Assembly (NCBI GenBank): GCA_963277665.1
Contig: CAUJRU010000137.1
Coordinates: 186,001 to 250,000 of the forward strand
Direction of reading: 5' to 3'
Source: Viscum album
Lineage: Eukaryota > Streptophyta > Magnoliopsida > Santalales > Viscaceae
DNA length: 64,000 nucleotides
Position numbers and translations under genes: made by a program. The notes below the pieces were generated by a model that worked only from the letters and a program-made list of their open reading frames with translations, made no database searches and was not told the DNA's origin. Below are positions 38,234-50,385 of this stretch, one piece after another (positions within the stretch are counted from its first letter, which is position 1; every line of letters begins with the position of its first letter).

Positions 38234-39060
38234 CTTTCAGGTGGTACTCATGGGAGTGTCACTACTTTTTGTGCTATCCAATCCAAAATGTTTTAAAAAA
38301 TCTCTATTATATTTACTTTGATTTAAAATACTTCCATCATAATTTTGAAATATTTGAAATCCAAGAAAGAATTTAAGTTCACCCATTAAACTCATTTCAA
38401 ATTCATTTTGCATCATTTTGGAAAAATCAGTACATAATGTAGTTTTTGAAGATCCAAAAATAATATCATCTACATAAATTTGTACAACTAAAACATCTTT
38501 AGAAATTCGTTTTATAAATAGAGTAGGATCAGCTATTCCTTTTGTAAAACTTTTATAAATTAGAAAAGTACTTAATCTATCAAACCAAGCTCTTGGAGCT
38601 TGCTTTAAACCATATCAAGCTTTTGATAATTTGAAAATATGATTTGGAAAATGAGGGTTTGAAAATACAGGTGGTTGTTCAACAAAAACATCCTCAGCAA
38701 TATATCCATTCAAGAATGCACTATTGACATCCATTTGATATAGTTTGAAATTTAGATGAACAGTATAAGCAAGTAAAATCTTAATAGCTTCTAATCTAGC
38801 TACTGGAGAAAAAGTCTCCTCATAGTCAATACCTTCTTCTTGACTATAGCCATGTGCAACTATCCTAGCTTTATTTCTAACTATGTTTCTAGATTCATCT
38901 ACATTATTTCTAAACACCCATTTAGTGCCTATTGTGAAAGTGTCCTTAGGTCTTTCAACCAGATTCCAAACTTTATTTCTTTCAAATTGATTGAGTTCTT
39001 CTTGCATAGAAATTACCCAAAATTCATCATTAATAGCATCATCAATGTTTTTAGGTTCAA
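38234..39060 (-). pseudogene. Sirevirus reverse transcriptase, catalytic box kept
   Basis: Copies the element's RNA into DNA. The minus strand reads MQEELNQFERNKVWNLVERP, TIGTKWVFRNN, ARIVAHGYSQEEGIDYEETF and SPVARLEAIKILLA, then MDVNSAFLNG. A TGA at 38615 interrupts KA-stop-YGLKQAPRAWFDRL. The polymerase motif YVDD is intact at 38465-38476 (QIYVDDIIFGS). The frame is shared with integrase and RNase H. Another stop follows PMSTT at 38234. Confidence 0.93.
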
Positions 39061-40260
39061 GATGTGAAAAGAAGGCTTGATGTTCAACCTGATTTCTAAG
39101 AGAAGCTTTAGTCTGTGTCCCTCTATCAAGATTTCCTACAACAGCATCTAAAGGATGATTCTTTAGAATTCTAGTTGATCTAGTAAAGGTAGGACTAGAA
39201 ATTTCAGGTTCTTCTCTGGGTTCAGGTTCATTAAGAACAGATTCTGGAATAAGTCCAGAACTGGTTTTCTTTGTAGCAGGTTCAGTTGATTTGTCATTAA
39301 GGTCCAGAACAGATAAATCTTCTTCAAGATTTTCAAAAGAGGTTTTAGGCTCATGTGGATCAGTTTCATCAAACTTGATGTGAACAGATTATTCCACACA
39401 CTTGGTTCTCTTATAAAAGACTCTATAGGCTTTGCTAGTTAAATAATATCCTAAAAAGATTCCTTCATCACTCTTAGAAGAAAACTTATCAAGATTATAT
39501 TTTGTATTGAGAACAAAGACTTTGCAGCCAAAGACTCTAAAGTAACTAACTTTTGGTTTTATATTGTTCCCCAACTCATATGGGGTTTTCTTAAGAATAG
39601 GTCTAATTAAGACTCTATTAATAATATAACAAGCTGTATTGACAGCTTCAGCCCAAAAATTAACAGGCAGGTCATATTCATTAAGCATAGTTCTAGCAAT
39701 TTCTTGCAGGGTTCTATTCCTCCTTTCTACTACACCATTTTGCTGAGGTGTCCTAGGGGCATAGAAATTGTGACTATAGCCATTGTGTGAGCAGTATGAT
39801 TCAAACTCATGATTCTCAAACTCATGGCCATGATCACTTCTTAGGGTTTTAATCTTAAGTCCACTAAGATTTTCTACAGGTTTAGAGTATTTAACAAAGT
39901 AAGAACAAGCTTCACTTTTGTGATCTAAGAAGTATACCCAAGTATATCTATAAAAGTCATCTACTAGGACATAGACAAAGTGCTTCCCATTTAAGCTAGA
40001 AACTCTAGATATTCCAAACAAATCCATGTGAACCAAATCAAGAGGTTGAGAAGTTGAAACTTCTTTCATTGATTTAAAAGAAACATTATGTTGCTTTCCC
40101 TTTTGACAGGGATTACAAACTTTGTCATTTGGAAACTCAAGTTTAGGTAGGTCTCTAACCAAGTTCTTCCTAGTTAGTTTTCTAAGTGAGTGTAAATTGC
40201 AGTGTCCTAATCTTCTATGCCATAACTAGGACTCTTTATGAAAAGAATTTAAACATGTAA
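39061..40260 (-). pseudogene. Sirevirus integrase, catalytic triad kept
   Basis: Inserts the cDNA. The N-terminal zinc domain reads LWHRRLGHCNLHSLRKL to VCNPCQKGK (HHCC residues visible). The core follows: LVHMDLFG (Asp), TLRSDHGHEFE (Asp), and QQNGVVERRNRTLQEIARTM (Glu), so the DDE triad is complete. The C-terminal part reads YFRVFGCKVFVLN to GIFLGY. Stops occur before the zinc domain (about 40230) and at 39389 (KCVE-stop-SVHIKFD). After that the linker to RT stays in frame. Confidence 0.93.
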
Positions 40261-40658
40261 CATTTTTCTTAGCTAATGAATTTAAATCAACAGCATAAAC
40301 ATTTTCATTTCTTAGAGAAGAAAAGACTAAAACGTTTTTAGAATTAAAAACATTACAAGAATCATTTTAAAATTTGAAATTAAATCCATCATCACATAAT
40401 TGATAAATACTTAACAGATTATATTTAAGTCCATCAACAAATAAAACTTTAGAAATTAAAACTGAATCAGTGTTACCAATTTGACCTAGGACGATGATCT
40501 TTCCTTTAGAATTATCACCAAAGGTGACATGACCTCCATCAAACTTTATTAAACTTTTGAAACATGAGTAATCCCCAGACATATATCTTGAACATACACT
40601 ATCCAGATACCATGTCTTCTTGTGGGAACTCTTCAAGCAGGTTTCCTACAAAACAGAT
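40261..40658 (-). pseudogene. Sirevirus protease, active-site glycine lost
   Basis: The aspartic protease processes the polyprotein. The minus frame at 40636-40367 reads KKTWYLDSVCSRYMSGD; the family consensus is WYLDSGCSRHMTGD. The catalytic Asp and Ser are kept, but the Gly of the D-S/T-G triad is Val and the His is Tyr. It continues VTFGDNSKGKIIVLG and ISKVLFVDGLKYNLLSI, as expected. An upstream in-frame TAG lies where a Gln is expected, and a one-base frameshift between about 40636 and 40690 separates it from gag. A stop at 40367 follows. Confidence 0.9.
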
Positions 40659-42374
40659 TTAAATAGGAAATGATTTTGGTACCCAAATCTTCATGGGTCC
40701 AGACAGGTTAGCAATCAATGATTTCGCTACCCACATTTGTCTTATGGGTCTCATATAATTTAGAGAATCAAAAGATTTTGAAAGATAAACTCTATTAGAT
40801 TTATAACTAATTGAATAACTAGTTGAAGCATATAAATGTCTAGAACTAGAACTACCAGTATTCTGTCTAGATTTAGGAATAAATCTATTCTTGGTAATTT
40901 GTCTCTGTCCAGGTTTGTAGCCTATTCCGGTAGTGTATTTTGGTGCAACTTCCTTTCCTAGAATTTGAGTTAGTGTATCTTTTCCAATTGTGAATTTCTC
41001 TAAGTCCTTTCTAAGTTTCTCATTAGACATTTTTAGTTCAGTGTTTTCTTTAAGCAACTGAGAATTCTTTTCCATTTCTATGTCATGATCATATTTATGT
41101 TTAACAGTTAAAGCATATTGTTTCTTTAAACCTTTGTATTTGTCTTTCAGCTCATTACAGGTTTCTTCCAACATATCACAGTATTCAAACAGTTCAGATT
41201 ATGACATATTTTCAGAATCAGAATCATCTCCAGAATAATATGAATTTTAAGTAGGAGTTTCAGATGTTACCTCAGAAGTGTTTGTCATAAAACACATGTT
41301 TGCCTTATTTCTGTTTTCAGTCTCAGAAGCTTCAGATTCACTAGAGCTATCCTCAGAAGCACTCCATATAGCCTTCATGGCCTTTTGGTACTTACTATCC
41401 TTGTACTCATACTTCTTCTTATATTTCATCTTTGGATAGTCTGATTTTATATTTCCTTTTCTTTTGCATTCATAGCAGACAACTTCATCACTTTTATATG
41501 TCTTTTTCCAGTCCTTCTTCCAGTGTCCCTTGTTGTCATACATTCCTTTGTAGTTAGATTTTCTAAAAAATTTATTCTTCCTATAAAATTTCTTAAACCT
41601 TCTAGTTATGTGAGCCATTTCAGCATCACTATCAGAGTCTGAATTTTCACTGTTTGAACTGTCAGTTTGTATTTGAGATTTATCTTTGTCCTTACTCTTT
41701 GAAGCAACAGTCTTGAAAGCCACAAATTTTCTCTTAGGTTCATCATCTTCCTCTTTATTCACCTTGAGTTCTTCCTCATACATCATGAGCTTACCAATGA
41801 GTTATTTGAAAGGCAGAGTAGCAATGTCACATGACTCTCTGATTGAAACAGAAGTGCCTCTCCATTGGTCTGGTAAACATCTCAAGATTCTCATAATTTG
41901 TTCCTTTGCTGGAACAGTATTTCCGAGTGAATTCATTGTATTGACTATCTCATTAAACCTGAGATACATATCAGAAATAGTTTCATCAGTCTTTATTTTA
42001 AAATTATCATATTTAATAGTATAAGTATTCAATCGCATTTCTTTAACATTGGTTGTTCCTTCATGAGAAACACCCAAAGTATCCCAAATTTCAAAAGTAG
42101 TTTTGAAAGCAGAAATTCTATTAAACTCTTCATCTCCTAGAGCACAGTACAGGGCATTCATAGATTTACAATTATTATTGTAGGTAGTCTTTGTAGGTTC
42201 ATCCCAAGTTATTCTTTCAGTTTCTGGAATTTTATATTGAGATTATATAGCAGACCAGATATGAAAACCCATGCTTTCTAAATGAGTTTTCATTTTATTT
42301 TTCAACTGATCATAGTTTTTACCATTGATGAAAGGTGGCCTGTTAGTAGCAGCACCCTCTAGTATATTATCCAT
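40659..42374 (-). pseudogene. Sirevirus gag
   Basis: The start is the ATG at 42374 (MDNILEGAATNRPPFINGKN), which fits the usual Gag N-terminus better than the internal ATG at 42161. A stop follows WSAI. The UBN2-like capsid region includes AFKTTFEIWDTLGVSHEGT and DMYLRFNEIVNTMNSLG, then ILRCLPDQWRG. The zinc knuckle reads CYECKRKGNIKSDYP: the third and fourth ligands (His, Cys) are Asn and Tyr, so zinc binding is lost. An acidic Ser-rich stretch and a coiled-coil-like region (LLKENTELKMSNEKL) follow. It ends with a frameshift into pol. Confidence 0.9.
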
Positions 42375-42507
42375 AACTAAATTTTCGAAAGATAATTTAA
42401 AGAGATAAAATTTAGAACTAACATAAATTTAAGTTCTTTAAATATGTAACTAAAATCACATTTGAAAAAACAGAGTATTTAAAAAAATCCTTAAACAAAA
42501 ACAAAAC

Positions 42508-42518
42508 CTCTGATACCA
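42508..42518 (-). other. Sirevirus primer binding site, tRNA-iMet type
   Basis: Minus strand TGGTATCAGAG, perfect, two bases inside the 5' LTR edge. Confidence 0.93.
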
Positions 42519-43550
42519 AATGTTGGTCGGAGTGGATACTCAAGAGGGGGGTGAATTCAATTCCAATTAAAATTTATGTTAAAATATTTTCTATTTAAAA
42601 TCCCCCAATTTATAAAACAAGTTAAACTGTAGTGAATTTATACAGATTGTAAATTTTCACTTAGCTTCTCAAAGATTGATTAGGTCTCAGTTAATTTAAC
42701 CACAAGATTAAACTAACTTTTGAAACTAACCAAATGATTTACAATAAGTGTAAACACTTGATAATTTAACTATCAAATTAGCTTTAAAATAGTTTTGTAT
42801 TTCAAACTAACAGCAGCAGAATAAAAAAGATATATGTAGTGAACTTTTAACTTAAACTAATGGTGCACAGCAGATATAACAAGATTTTCATTCTCAAGTC
42901 GAGAATTAGTCCTCTCGAATTTATATAAAATTTCATCCACACCCTGGATCGGGGTTAAAAATAGTTTACAAAACTATCCAGGCCACGCAGGGACCTCTAC
43001 CACTATTCTTCGTGGGAAACAAAACAAAGACCAGTTCACACAAGGACCTCTTCCACAGTTGATGTGGGTAAACAAGAGATAAGATATTTGGAGTGAGGAT
43101 TTTGATATCCTCTAGTTCAGTGAAGGAGATAGTGTGTGTGTAAGAAATATAGAGTACACCACACTGCTTGAAATTTAATAAATAAATCACTTATATAGAG
43201 AATATAAGAGTTTAGAAAGCTCAAGTGATTATCAATGCAGCTCTGGACTCATTGGATTCAGCAGTAATGCTTCTGAGTCCTTCTCTAGTTTTTCTATTGA
43301 AAAACAGAGTGTCGTAGTCAGCTTGTCTTCTATAGGAATGAAAAATATCTCTTGATTCGTCGTGTGTTCTTCAGTGGTGTTGGATTGCATTCATGAGAAT
43401 TCTTTGAAAGTCTGTAAATCTCATTCTTGCTCTGGATTGTTCTTCTTGTTCAGCTCAGTGCTCTCCAGTGTATGTAAGTTCTTCTCATTGTATATTCACA
43501 CTTGCACACCTCACTTCTGTTCTGTTTTTGTGTACTGCATCTTAATCTTC

Positions 43551-43556
43551 CTTATA
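43551..43556 (-). promoter_or_regulatory. Possible TATA box of the Sirevirus 5' LTR
   Basis: Minus strand GAATATAAGGAAG. The TATAAG is conserved at 32830 in the other LTR. It lies about 250 bp downstream of the minisatellite in transcription order. Confidence 0.4.
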
Positions 43557-43805
43557 TTCCATGAGTTCTGGCGATAGGAATGATTTCATTTCCATAGGTA
43601 CGAGATACGGTTTCCTGACATGCCAACAACTGTCATTAAATAACATTAATTGCATTAAAAACATCAAATATGACCGTTAGTATTATTTAAATAATATTGA
43701 CAAAAAGTTAAGAAACGGTGTCACGGTGATTAATTAAACGGTGTCTTCTTCACGGTATGAGGTTCACGATACGAGCTTCACGGTATGAGCTTCACGGTAT
43801 GAGCT

Positions 43806-44029
43806 TCACGGTGTCTGGGTCACGGTGAGTCCTTCACGGTGTCTGGGTCACGGTGAGTCCTTCACGGTGCCTGGGTCACGGTGAGTCCTTCACGGTGTGT
43901 GGGTCACGGTGAGTCCTTCACGATGTCTGGGTCACGGCGAGTCCATCACGGTGTCTGGGTCACGGTGAGTCCTTCACGGTGTCTGGGTCACAGTGAGTCC
44001 TTCATGGTGTCTGGGTCACGGTGAGTCCT
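43806..44029. repeat. 28-bp minisatellite, 8 units, in Sirevirus 5' LTR
   Basis: Same unit and register as 33085-33476 but eight units, and without the GGTTAG/GATTCC variant block. Flanked on both sides by the same sequence as the other array (TATGAGCT before; TCACGGTGAGTCCATA after). Confidence 0.95.
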
Positions 44030-44362
44030 TCACGGTGAGTCCATACTAAGACAAATATCTGTATTTGGACTTAGACAGTAATATGCAGAATATGGATTAT
44101 GTTTAACCATTAGAGAGTAAGAGAACTTGAATCATAAACATAAAGGCTTGATAATATATGTGAGATTTGTGATCATGCATGAGACTTGTAAATAATAAAG
44201 AGATTAATTAACATCCATAAGATTTTTTATCATTAAAACATGATGAGTAGTTATTATTGAGATTGAAGAGCATTAGCAAGATGTGCAATAAAGATCAAGA
44301 TTAATTAACAGTAATAAGATTTGTGATCATTAAAACATGATTAACACATGAGGAGTCCAACA

Positions 44363-45763
44363 CATTTTTATACATTATTTTAGTTTCTTAAGATAAGATA
44401 TAAGGCCATAATTATTACTGAAACATGTCTAAATTTGATTTTATGAGTTGATTTAGAACATAGATAATCCTATATTCAAAACATTGGGAATTTTTTGTCA
44501 CTTTAATTTGAAAATTACGTTATATTATTTTAAATATAAGGGTATTTACAAGGGTTCTACTCTCCTCACTTATAAATGGGTACCTCATCTCCTCACTTAT
44601 CCAAACAATTTGATAAATTTTGATCAACCATTATCTACAGAAATCACTTAAAAATATATTCCCTACATTATATATTTTTTGTCTCACCAAAATACTAACT
44701 CAAAAGGTTTATGGAGATATCCAAATGAGGAAACCCAAGAAAGAGGTAGTCATCTTAACTGAATTCTTTCATGTTTCTTTCCTCTTCCATATCCTCCAAA
44801 TGATATATAACCACATTAACATAGTTTAATTGGTATCATAATTATAACTAAATTATATTATTATGATGTAAAAATCATTATCTACCTCTTTTTCATCAAA
44901 TGGAAAATGAAAATGTCATTAATGCGTATGTGCGGACCACCGCCTCCTTGAAGTGATATATTTCATTTTTCATCACTGCATATCATATATGGTTATACAA
45001 ATGGATTTAATGAATATATATATATATATTAAGTAAATATTATTATTTAAATAAAATATATTTTTTACCTTCCTTTCATTCCATCCATTGAAAAATGAAA
45101 ACATCACTTGTGTGTTTGTGAAGAATACCGCCTCCATGGAGTGACATATCTCATTTTTCATAACCAAAAAACATGTATAGTTTTAAAATGTTATTTAATA
45201 TATAATTATAATATTTATTGCATTATTAAGATTATTTTAATGTGATTTAACCATTATTAATGTTCATGTTCTTATTCATTCAGTCGTTATAACATGCTCT
45301 TGTTTAGGTTTGTTTTACCACCTACATAAACAATGTTATAATCATTATGTCATAAATTATCAAGTAATGTTAAATAATGATGATATCAGGTAATAATTAT
45401 TAATTTAAGATTTATTTATGATTCCTGAAAGGTTTTATAAACGTTTTTATTTAATAATAAAATAAATTCTTTTTTAGAATCAAAATTTCTAAAAATGGTA
45501 TTTTTAATCATTCCTTCTGAATCATAACAATAATATCCATGAAATATTCATAAAAATAAATAACAATATAATGTATATAAATATATAAAATCATCAATAA
45601 CATTCAATATATTCTGAAATCATCATCTACGATTCTGGACCAAAACTGTCGAATCAGAACATGCATGGGAAACTAAATTGTTATCACAAAAATTTTGATT
45701 TTAACAATGCATTATTAATTAAAGAGAAATAAGGAATTATACATAAATGATATTTAGTAATAT
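44363..45763 (+). mobile_element. 3' LTR of the gamma element, second part
   Basis: Resumes after the Sirevirus. It contains TTATAAATGGG (TATA) and AAAGAGGTAGTCATCTTAAC, which matches GAAGAGGTAATCTCTTC of the array leader read on the minus strand. Two inverted hairpin modules follow (near 44915-44960 and 45100-45150, with ACCGCCTCC cores). This fixes plus orientation. The last about 500 bp resemble 16.3-16.8 kb and are less certain. It ends where the array's first LTR starts. Confidence 0.6.
44571..44577 (+). promoter_or_regulatory. TATA box of the gamma 3' LTR
   Basis: TATAAATGGGTACC, in the same setting as TATAAAAGGGCACC of the array LTRs. Confidence 0.5.
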
Positions 45764-47404
45764 TGTAGAGACCCAAGCTTGACTTACATGGAAATTAAAC
45801 TAATTTTGAGGAATAATAAATACATAACAAAAATAGAAACCCAAGGACCGTAATAGTTTAGTGTCTTTGGAAACATGGAACACAATCTTCTAATCATGGT
45901 GAAAGGTCTTCAACATCTCCCATAATGATCTTTACCTTTTTTTTCTTACCTAAAACCATTCTTTATATACTGGGGAAAATAATACATAAAAATGGTGATA
46001 TTAAATGCTCAGTAAGGGAAATCATGGAGAAAATAAAACAAACCGTATACATTTGAACTTAAAAACATGAACATAATGTTTAAACATCAAAATCTTGAGT
46101 ACTGAAATAAATATTTGCAGTATGTAAGGCATAGATCATAAAGGAACATTAATCATGAAAAAATAGCATGGGAATAAAAAATTTAATTGTGTAAAACCAT
46201 TAAGCACATGATATGGTTTCCATAGTAGCCATGGCATTGCTTCCAAGACCATCATAGTGGACAAAGTCCATTACTGAACCGAGTTTACTTGTCATTCCAG
46301 CCCTGTATTACTGAACCGAATTCACTTTTCATTCCAGCCATGTCTATCTCAAAAGATATAAATCTTTACCCAATGTATTTGATTGAGATATAGGTCTCAC
46401 CCATCTCATAATGAAATCATTCTTTCGTGTTCTGCAAAATAAACATAAATCATTCATCATAATCCAACGAATAAAATGGGTTTCATAAACATCATCTCAT
46501 CATAACATAGTCCATATAGAATAAATGGATATCATTTCATCATAAGAAAAATGAAGCCATATAAATAATAGAGACATTATACTTGTAACATAAACATATC
46601 AAATAATATCATCTTATATGGAAAATGGTTTTGAAAAAACACTTGAAATTAATTCTTGAGGAAAATATCCTTTCTTCTTCAAAATAATTTTCATTACTCA
46701 AAATTCCATTAAATTTTAAAATAAAATTATTTTGTTGAAAATAATCATGAAATCATGTAGAGTAAGCTTCATGGAAATTATTCGTTATGAAACAGTAAAA
46801 ACACATTCATGCCGTATAAGTTAAAAAACATTATACTTTTACTTTTTCCAGAAAAGTCAAAAAGTACCTCGTGTGGTAAAAAAAGAAAGATTCCATACAT
46901 ACCATGTGGTAAAAGTCAGAAAATGGTAAAAATTACTTTAAACATGCATATAAGAATAGTTAAAACATTATGAAAATATTTTTTATAAAACATGGACATG
47001 GATGATAAATATAACCCCAGTAAATACTTATGAATAAACAATCTCGGATAAGAATGATATTGGAATAATTATCCCTTACATTATGTCCAATTTCGTCCAT
47101 ATGTATATGAAACTCATGTATAGTGTATTTAAACATATTATTAACTTGTAACAAAACCATAATAATATTTATGATATCATATATGATTCACTTACGACTT
47201 TATATTACTCGTTCATTTGTAAATTTCATGTTAAAGTAGCGTTTTGGGTAAAATCATTTCATTTATCGTATGTGTTTTGACTTGTAATTATTCATATGAT
47301 TACATAGATCATGATTACTTAATTCCATAATGTAAAACATGATTTATATATAATATATATTCATCATATAAATATATATATTGGATCAATAATTGAAATG
47401 AAAT

Positions 47405-47825
47405 ACACCGTTCATGGAGACGGTAGGTCGAACGTACGCATGAACGCTGTTTTTGTTTCCGTATTAAATTGAATGGAAGAAAGTAAATAACATATAAATA
47501 AATATAGTATCATTATTATTTCATATATTTCATGATTATTTATTATATATACTTTATAATCATTCTGGATTGGTTAACATGGTGAATGAATCTCATCGCA
47601 TCGTGGAGACGGTAATCTGTACGTACGCATGAGCGATGATATTGTTCCCATAATTAATGAATGGAATTAGAGTGGATGATATAATATCTCAGAATCAGTA
47701 TTATTTTATAATAATAATATATAGTTATTATTCCCACAACTATATACATCCATGTGTGGTGGTGGTGGAAAAACAGATTACACCACGGCGTGGAGATGGT
47801 AAGCAGTACGTACGCACGCGCGGTG
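47405..47825 (-). ncRNA. Three tandem hairpins with palindromic loops in the LTR 1 leader
   Basis: Hairpin 1 (47405-47450) pairs ACACCGTTCATG with CATGAACGCTGT, 11 of 12 pairs. Hairpin 2 (47593-47639) pairs TCATCGC with GCGATGA. Hairpin 3 (47781-47825) pairs CACCACGGCGTG with CACGCGCGGTG, with one mismatch and one bulge. Stem sequences differ among the three, yet pairing holds. All loops share GGAGA(C/T)GGTA and an ACGTACG core, with the self-complementary GTACGTAC in hairpins 2 and 3. They lie 330-750 bp downstream of the TATA box and so would be in the RNA. Calling it a functional RNA structure is inference. Confidence 0.55.
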
Positions 47826-48149
47826 ATTTCGTTTTTTGTAGGATGGATATAGGGTTGTTTAATATTTATAATAACATTTAGATATATTAGTGATACTTAT
47901 GTTATTAATTTATAATGAAACAACTAAAGAAGATGATGTTGAAGAAAAAAAACTTGAAAGAATCGGCAGAAGAGATTACCTCTTCCTCGACGTGCCTCTT
48001 TTAAACTTCCTCTTAGGGCACTAGAGTTGGTCTTTTGAGAAGACCAGAACCTCTATAATGTAACTATAGAGGTTGGGAAGAGTAATATTCAGGGTTTTTC
48101 TGATCTTGAAGGCTCAAGATTGAGTGAAGAGGAGAAGGAAGGGGTGCCC

Positions 48150-48156
48150 TTTTATA
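48150..48156 (-). promoter_or_regulatory. TATA box of array LTR 1
   Basis: TATAAAAGGGCACCCC on the minus strand, conserved in LTR 2, in the beta LTR and (as TATAAAT) in the gamma LTR. Confidence 0.6.
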
Positions 48157-50372
48157 AGATAGGAGAGGGGCACTTTTGGAAACCTCCAAAATATTAATTT
48201 ATAATAAACTCAAACCCCACTTAAAAACTTCCAAAGTGACTCAAATTAGTATATTAGGTAATATAGGGTCATAATCAAATCAACAAATCAAATTTATACA
48301 TGTTCTGAATTTATTTTAAACCTTATCATTTTGATCTATCCTTATTTAATCTATTTAATTTTATTTACGGTAATAATATTCTAATTTTTAAATTGTTAAA
48401 AATACTTACTTATGTATTTTGAATTTTCTATAATTAGAAAAAGTATTAAATTTAATATCGTATAATTTTAAATTTGTAATTTTTAAATATTTTTGTTATT
48501 TTTAAACAATTTAATAATATTTTATTTTTATAAAATATCAATAGTGTCAATTTTGACACTATTCAATTATTTGAATTTAAACAAAATCCACACAGAAGGT
48601 ATATTAGAAAACAAATATTTAATAGATTCCAAAAATGTCATATTAATCTAAAAAATTCATGGATCACATTAATTTGTTCATATAATATTTATTTTAATAT
48701 TTTTAAAACCATTTATTGGATATTTCTCTTAATAAAATAATTACTGCAACATTATTTTATAATTATTTAATATAACTATTTGTTCAATGAAAATTAAAAA
48801 TAAAATACTATGATGTAGATAAATATAATATATACCATAATAATACTTTCACTAGAATTTATCATCTTAAAATCACAACATTTAAATTGTTATATTTATT
48901 AAGGTATGAAGGTGACAACTTTGACATCATTTAAAATAAAATAATATAACTGTCATAATAACTTTTATAAGCCTCCAAATGGTCAACAGTTATACCATTA
49001 TATGCTTATGGTTTACATGTACACGAACAATAAGTTTTGGTCAGATTTTTGTGCCTTTTATGGGTATTATTAGTTTAATAAAGACTGTATTATTTATTTT
49101 TCACTTAATAAATAATTTCTGCATCATTAATGTATAAGCTATTAAGGTAATTATATATTTATTAAAAATAACAATTAAATTACCATAATAAATAAAAACA
49201 TTTTATATTTAAAATTATTATTTATAATCTAATTTATATTCTTTATAATCTTATATTAAAAATACATTAATTATTAAAGTTTGAAAGAGACATAATTCAC
49301 TTTCCTTTAAATAAAATAAAATAAAGGTCTTAATCACATCCAAGTGGGTTCCAATAGGTTCTATTTCTACCCAATTATGTTTTAGAGAGAAATATAATCA
49401 ACCAATTATATCAATACAAGAGTTAGTGTAATTTTATAATATTATTTTTACCCTTAATTACCTGATTTACCTTTAACTATGGTAAATAAAATTTACCATA
49501 GTTACTATTCATAATTCCCAAAAATAAAAAGTATACTATTAACATAATTTGGACCTAATGACTCCAAATATGGAATCCATTTTTCCAAATTCAATACACA
49601 TAAGTTTCAGTATTTAATTTAAAATTAATCCCGTTGTTGAGAAAATGGGTTTTAAAAGATAAAACATTGCAAAAGATTGAAATGTTTTTACCTTTGAATT
49701 CAATGTAAAATTAATGATAATGACTTATATTGTATTAAATGGTAAAAAATTATTCTATTTATACTTTAAAACAATTCAATATTATAATTTTACCATATAA
49801 ATTATCTCATTGAAAAAAATTAATTAAAATTTAGTGTATTTTTACTATTCGTCAAAATATAAAGGTTATCAAAATAATTTAAAAAAATTATCCAACATAA
49901 ATTTTTTCATCCGGATTAAAAAGAAGAAGTTTAATTTTTCAAATTTAACTTATAAACTTGTCAAAAATTATATTTAAAATGGGCATGCCACCAAAAGGCG
50001 ACAAAACGGCATTTTTTTGAAAAATACTTCTTTTATCCGAAAAATTAATTTTTGTTCTCATACAATGTTCTAGAAAATGTGTAAGATGAATTATAATGTT
50101 TTAAAATTAAAAATTTAGTTAATAATATTCATAACAGCTAGTTCATAATAATATTATAATATATCACTGTTTAGTGAAACTCGGTATTGTGTACCACCCA
50201 AGCTATCGAGGAAGGTCGCTCTTGCATGCAACACAATCCAAGAATAGTGTTTTCGTATACTAAAAGATAATACGTTGTTTCATATAGCACAAACTAATCA
50301 TTTTTTAGCATACAACATAAGACATCAAATAAATTAAAAAGAATATTTATCATAAAATCTTGGGGTGTTACC

Positions 50373-50385
50373 TTCTACCCCCCTT
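50373..50385 (-). other. Polypurine tract, array unit A
   Basis: Minus strand AAGGGGGGTAGAA directly before the LTR start. Confidence 0.85.

Larger units (their letters stand above)
31799..44362 (-). mobile_element. Sirevirus-type Ty1/copia element, 12.6 kb, full layout
   Basis: Minus-strand order is: 5' LTR (42521-44362), primer site, gag-pol (42374-37532), spacer, a 999-codon second ORF (37098-34102), polypurine tract, 3' LTR (31799-33809). LTR tips are TGTTG...CCAACA. The flanking pentamers are CAATT and CATTT, one base apart, a probable aged target duplication. The extra ORF after RNase H, the tRNA-iMet primer site, the AAAAAGGGGGAGA tract and the palindrome-rich LTR are typical of Sireviruses. 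Multiple stops in both ORFs show it is defective. It is nested in the gamma 3' LTR. Confidence 0.93.
42521..44362 (-). repeat. Sirevirus 5' LTR (1842 bp)
   Basis: TGTTGGTCGGAGTGG to GAGGAGTCCAACA, matching 31799-33809. Over the first about 130 aligned bases I count roughly ten differences, so the insertion is not recent. Confidence 0.93.
45764..50372 (-). repeat. Array LTR 1 (about 4.6 kb)
   Basis: Plus-strand edges are TGTAGAGACC and GGGTGTTAC(C/A); on the minus strand the LTR starts TGTAACACCCC, a common plant gypsy edge. No coding frame of note inside. Relative to LTR 2 it has about 117 bp extra near 48560-48680. Confidence 0.88.
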
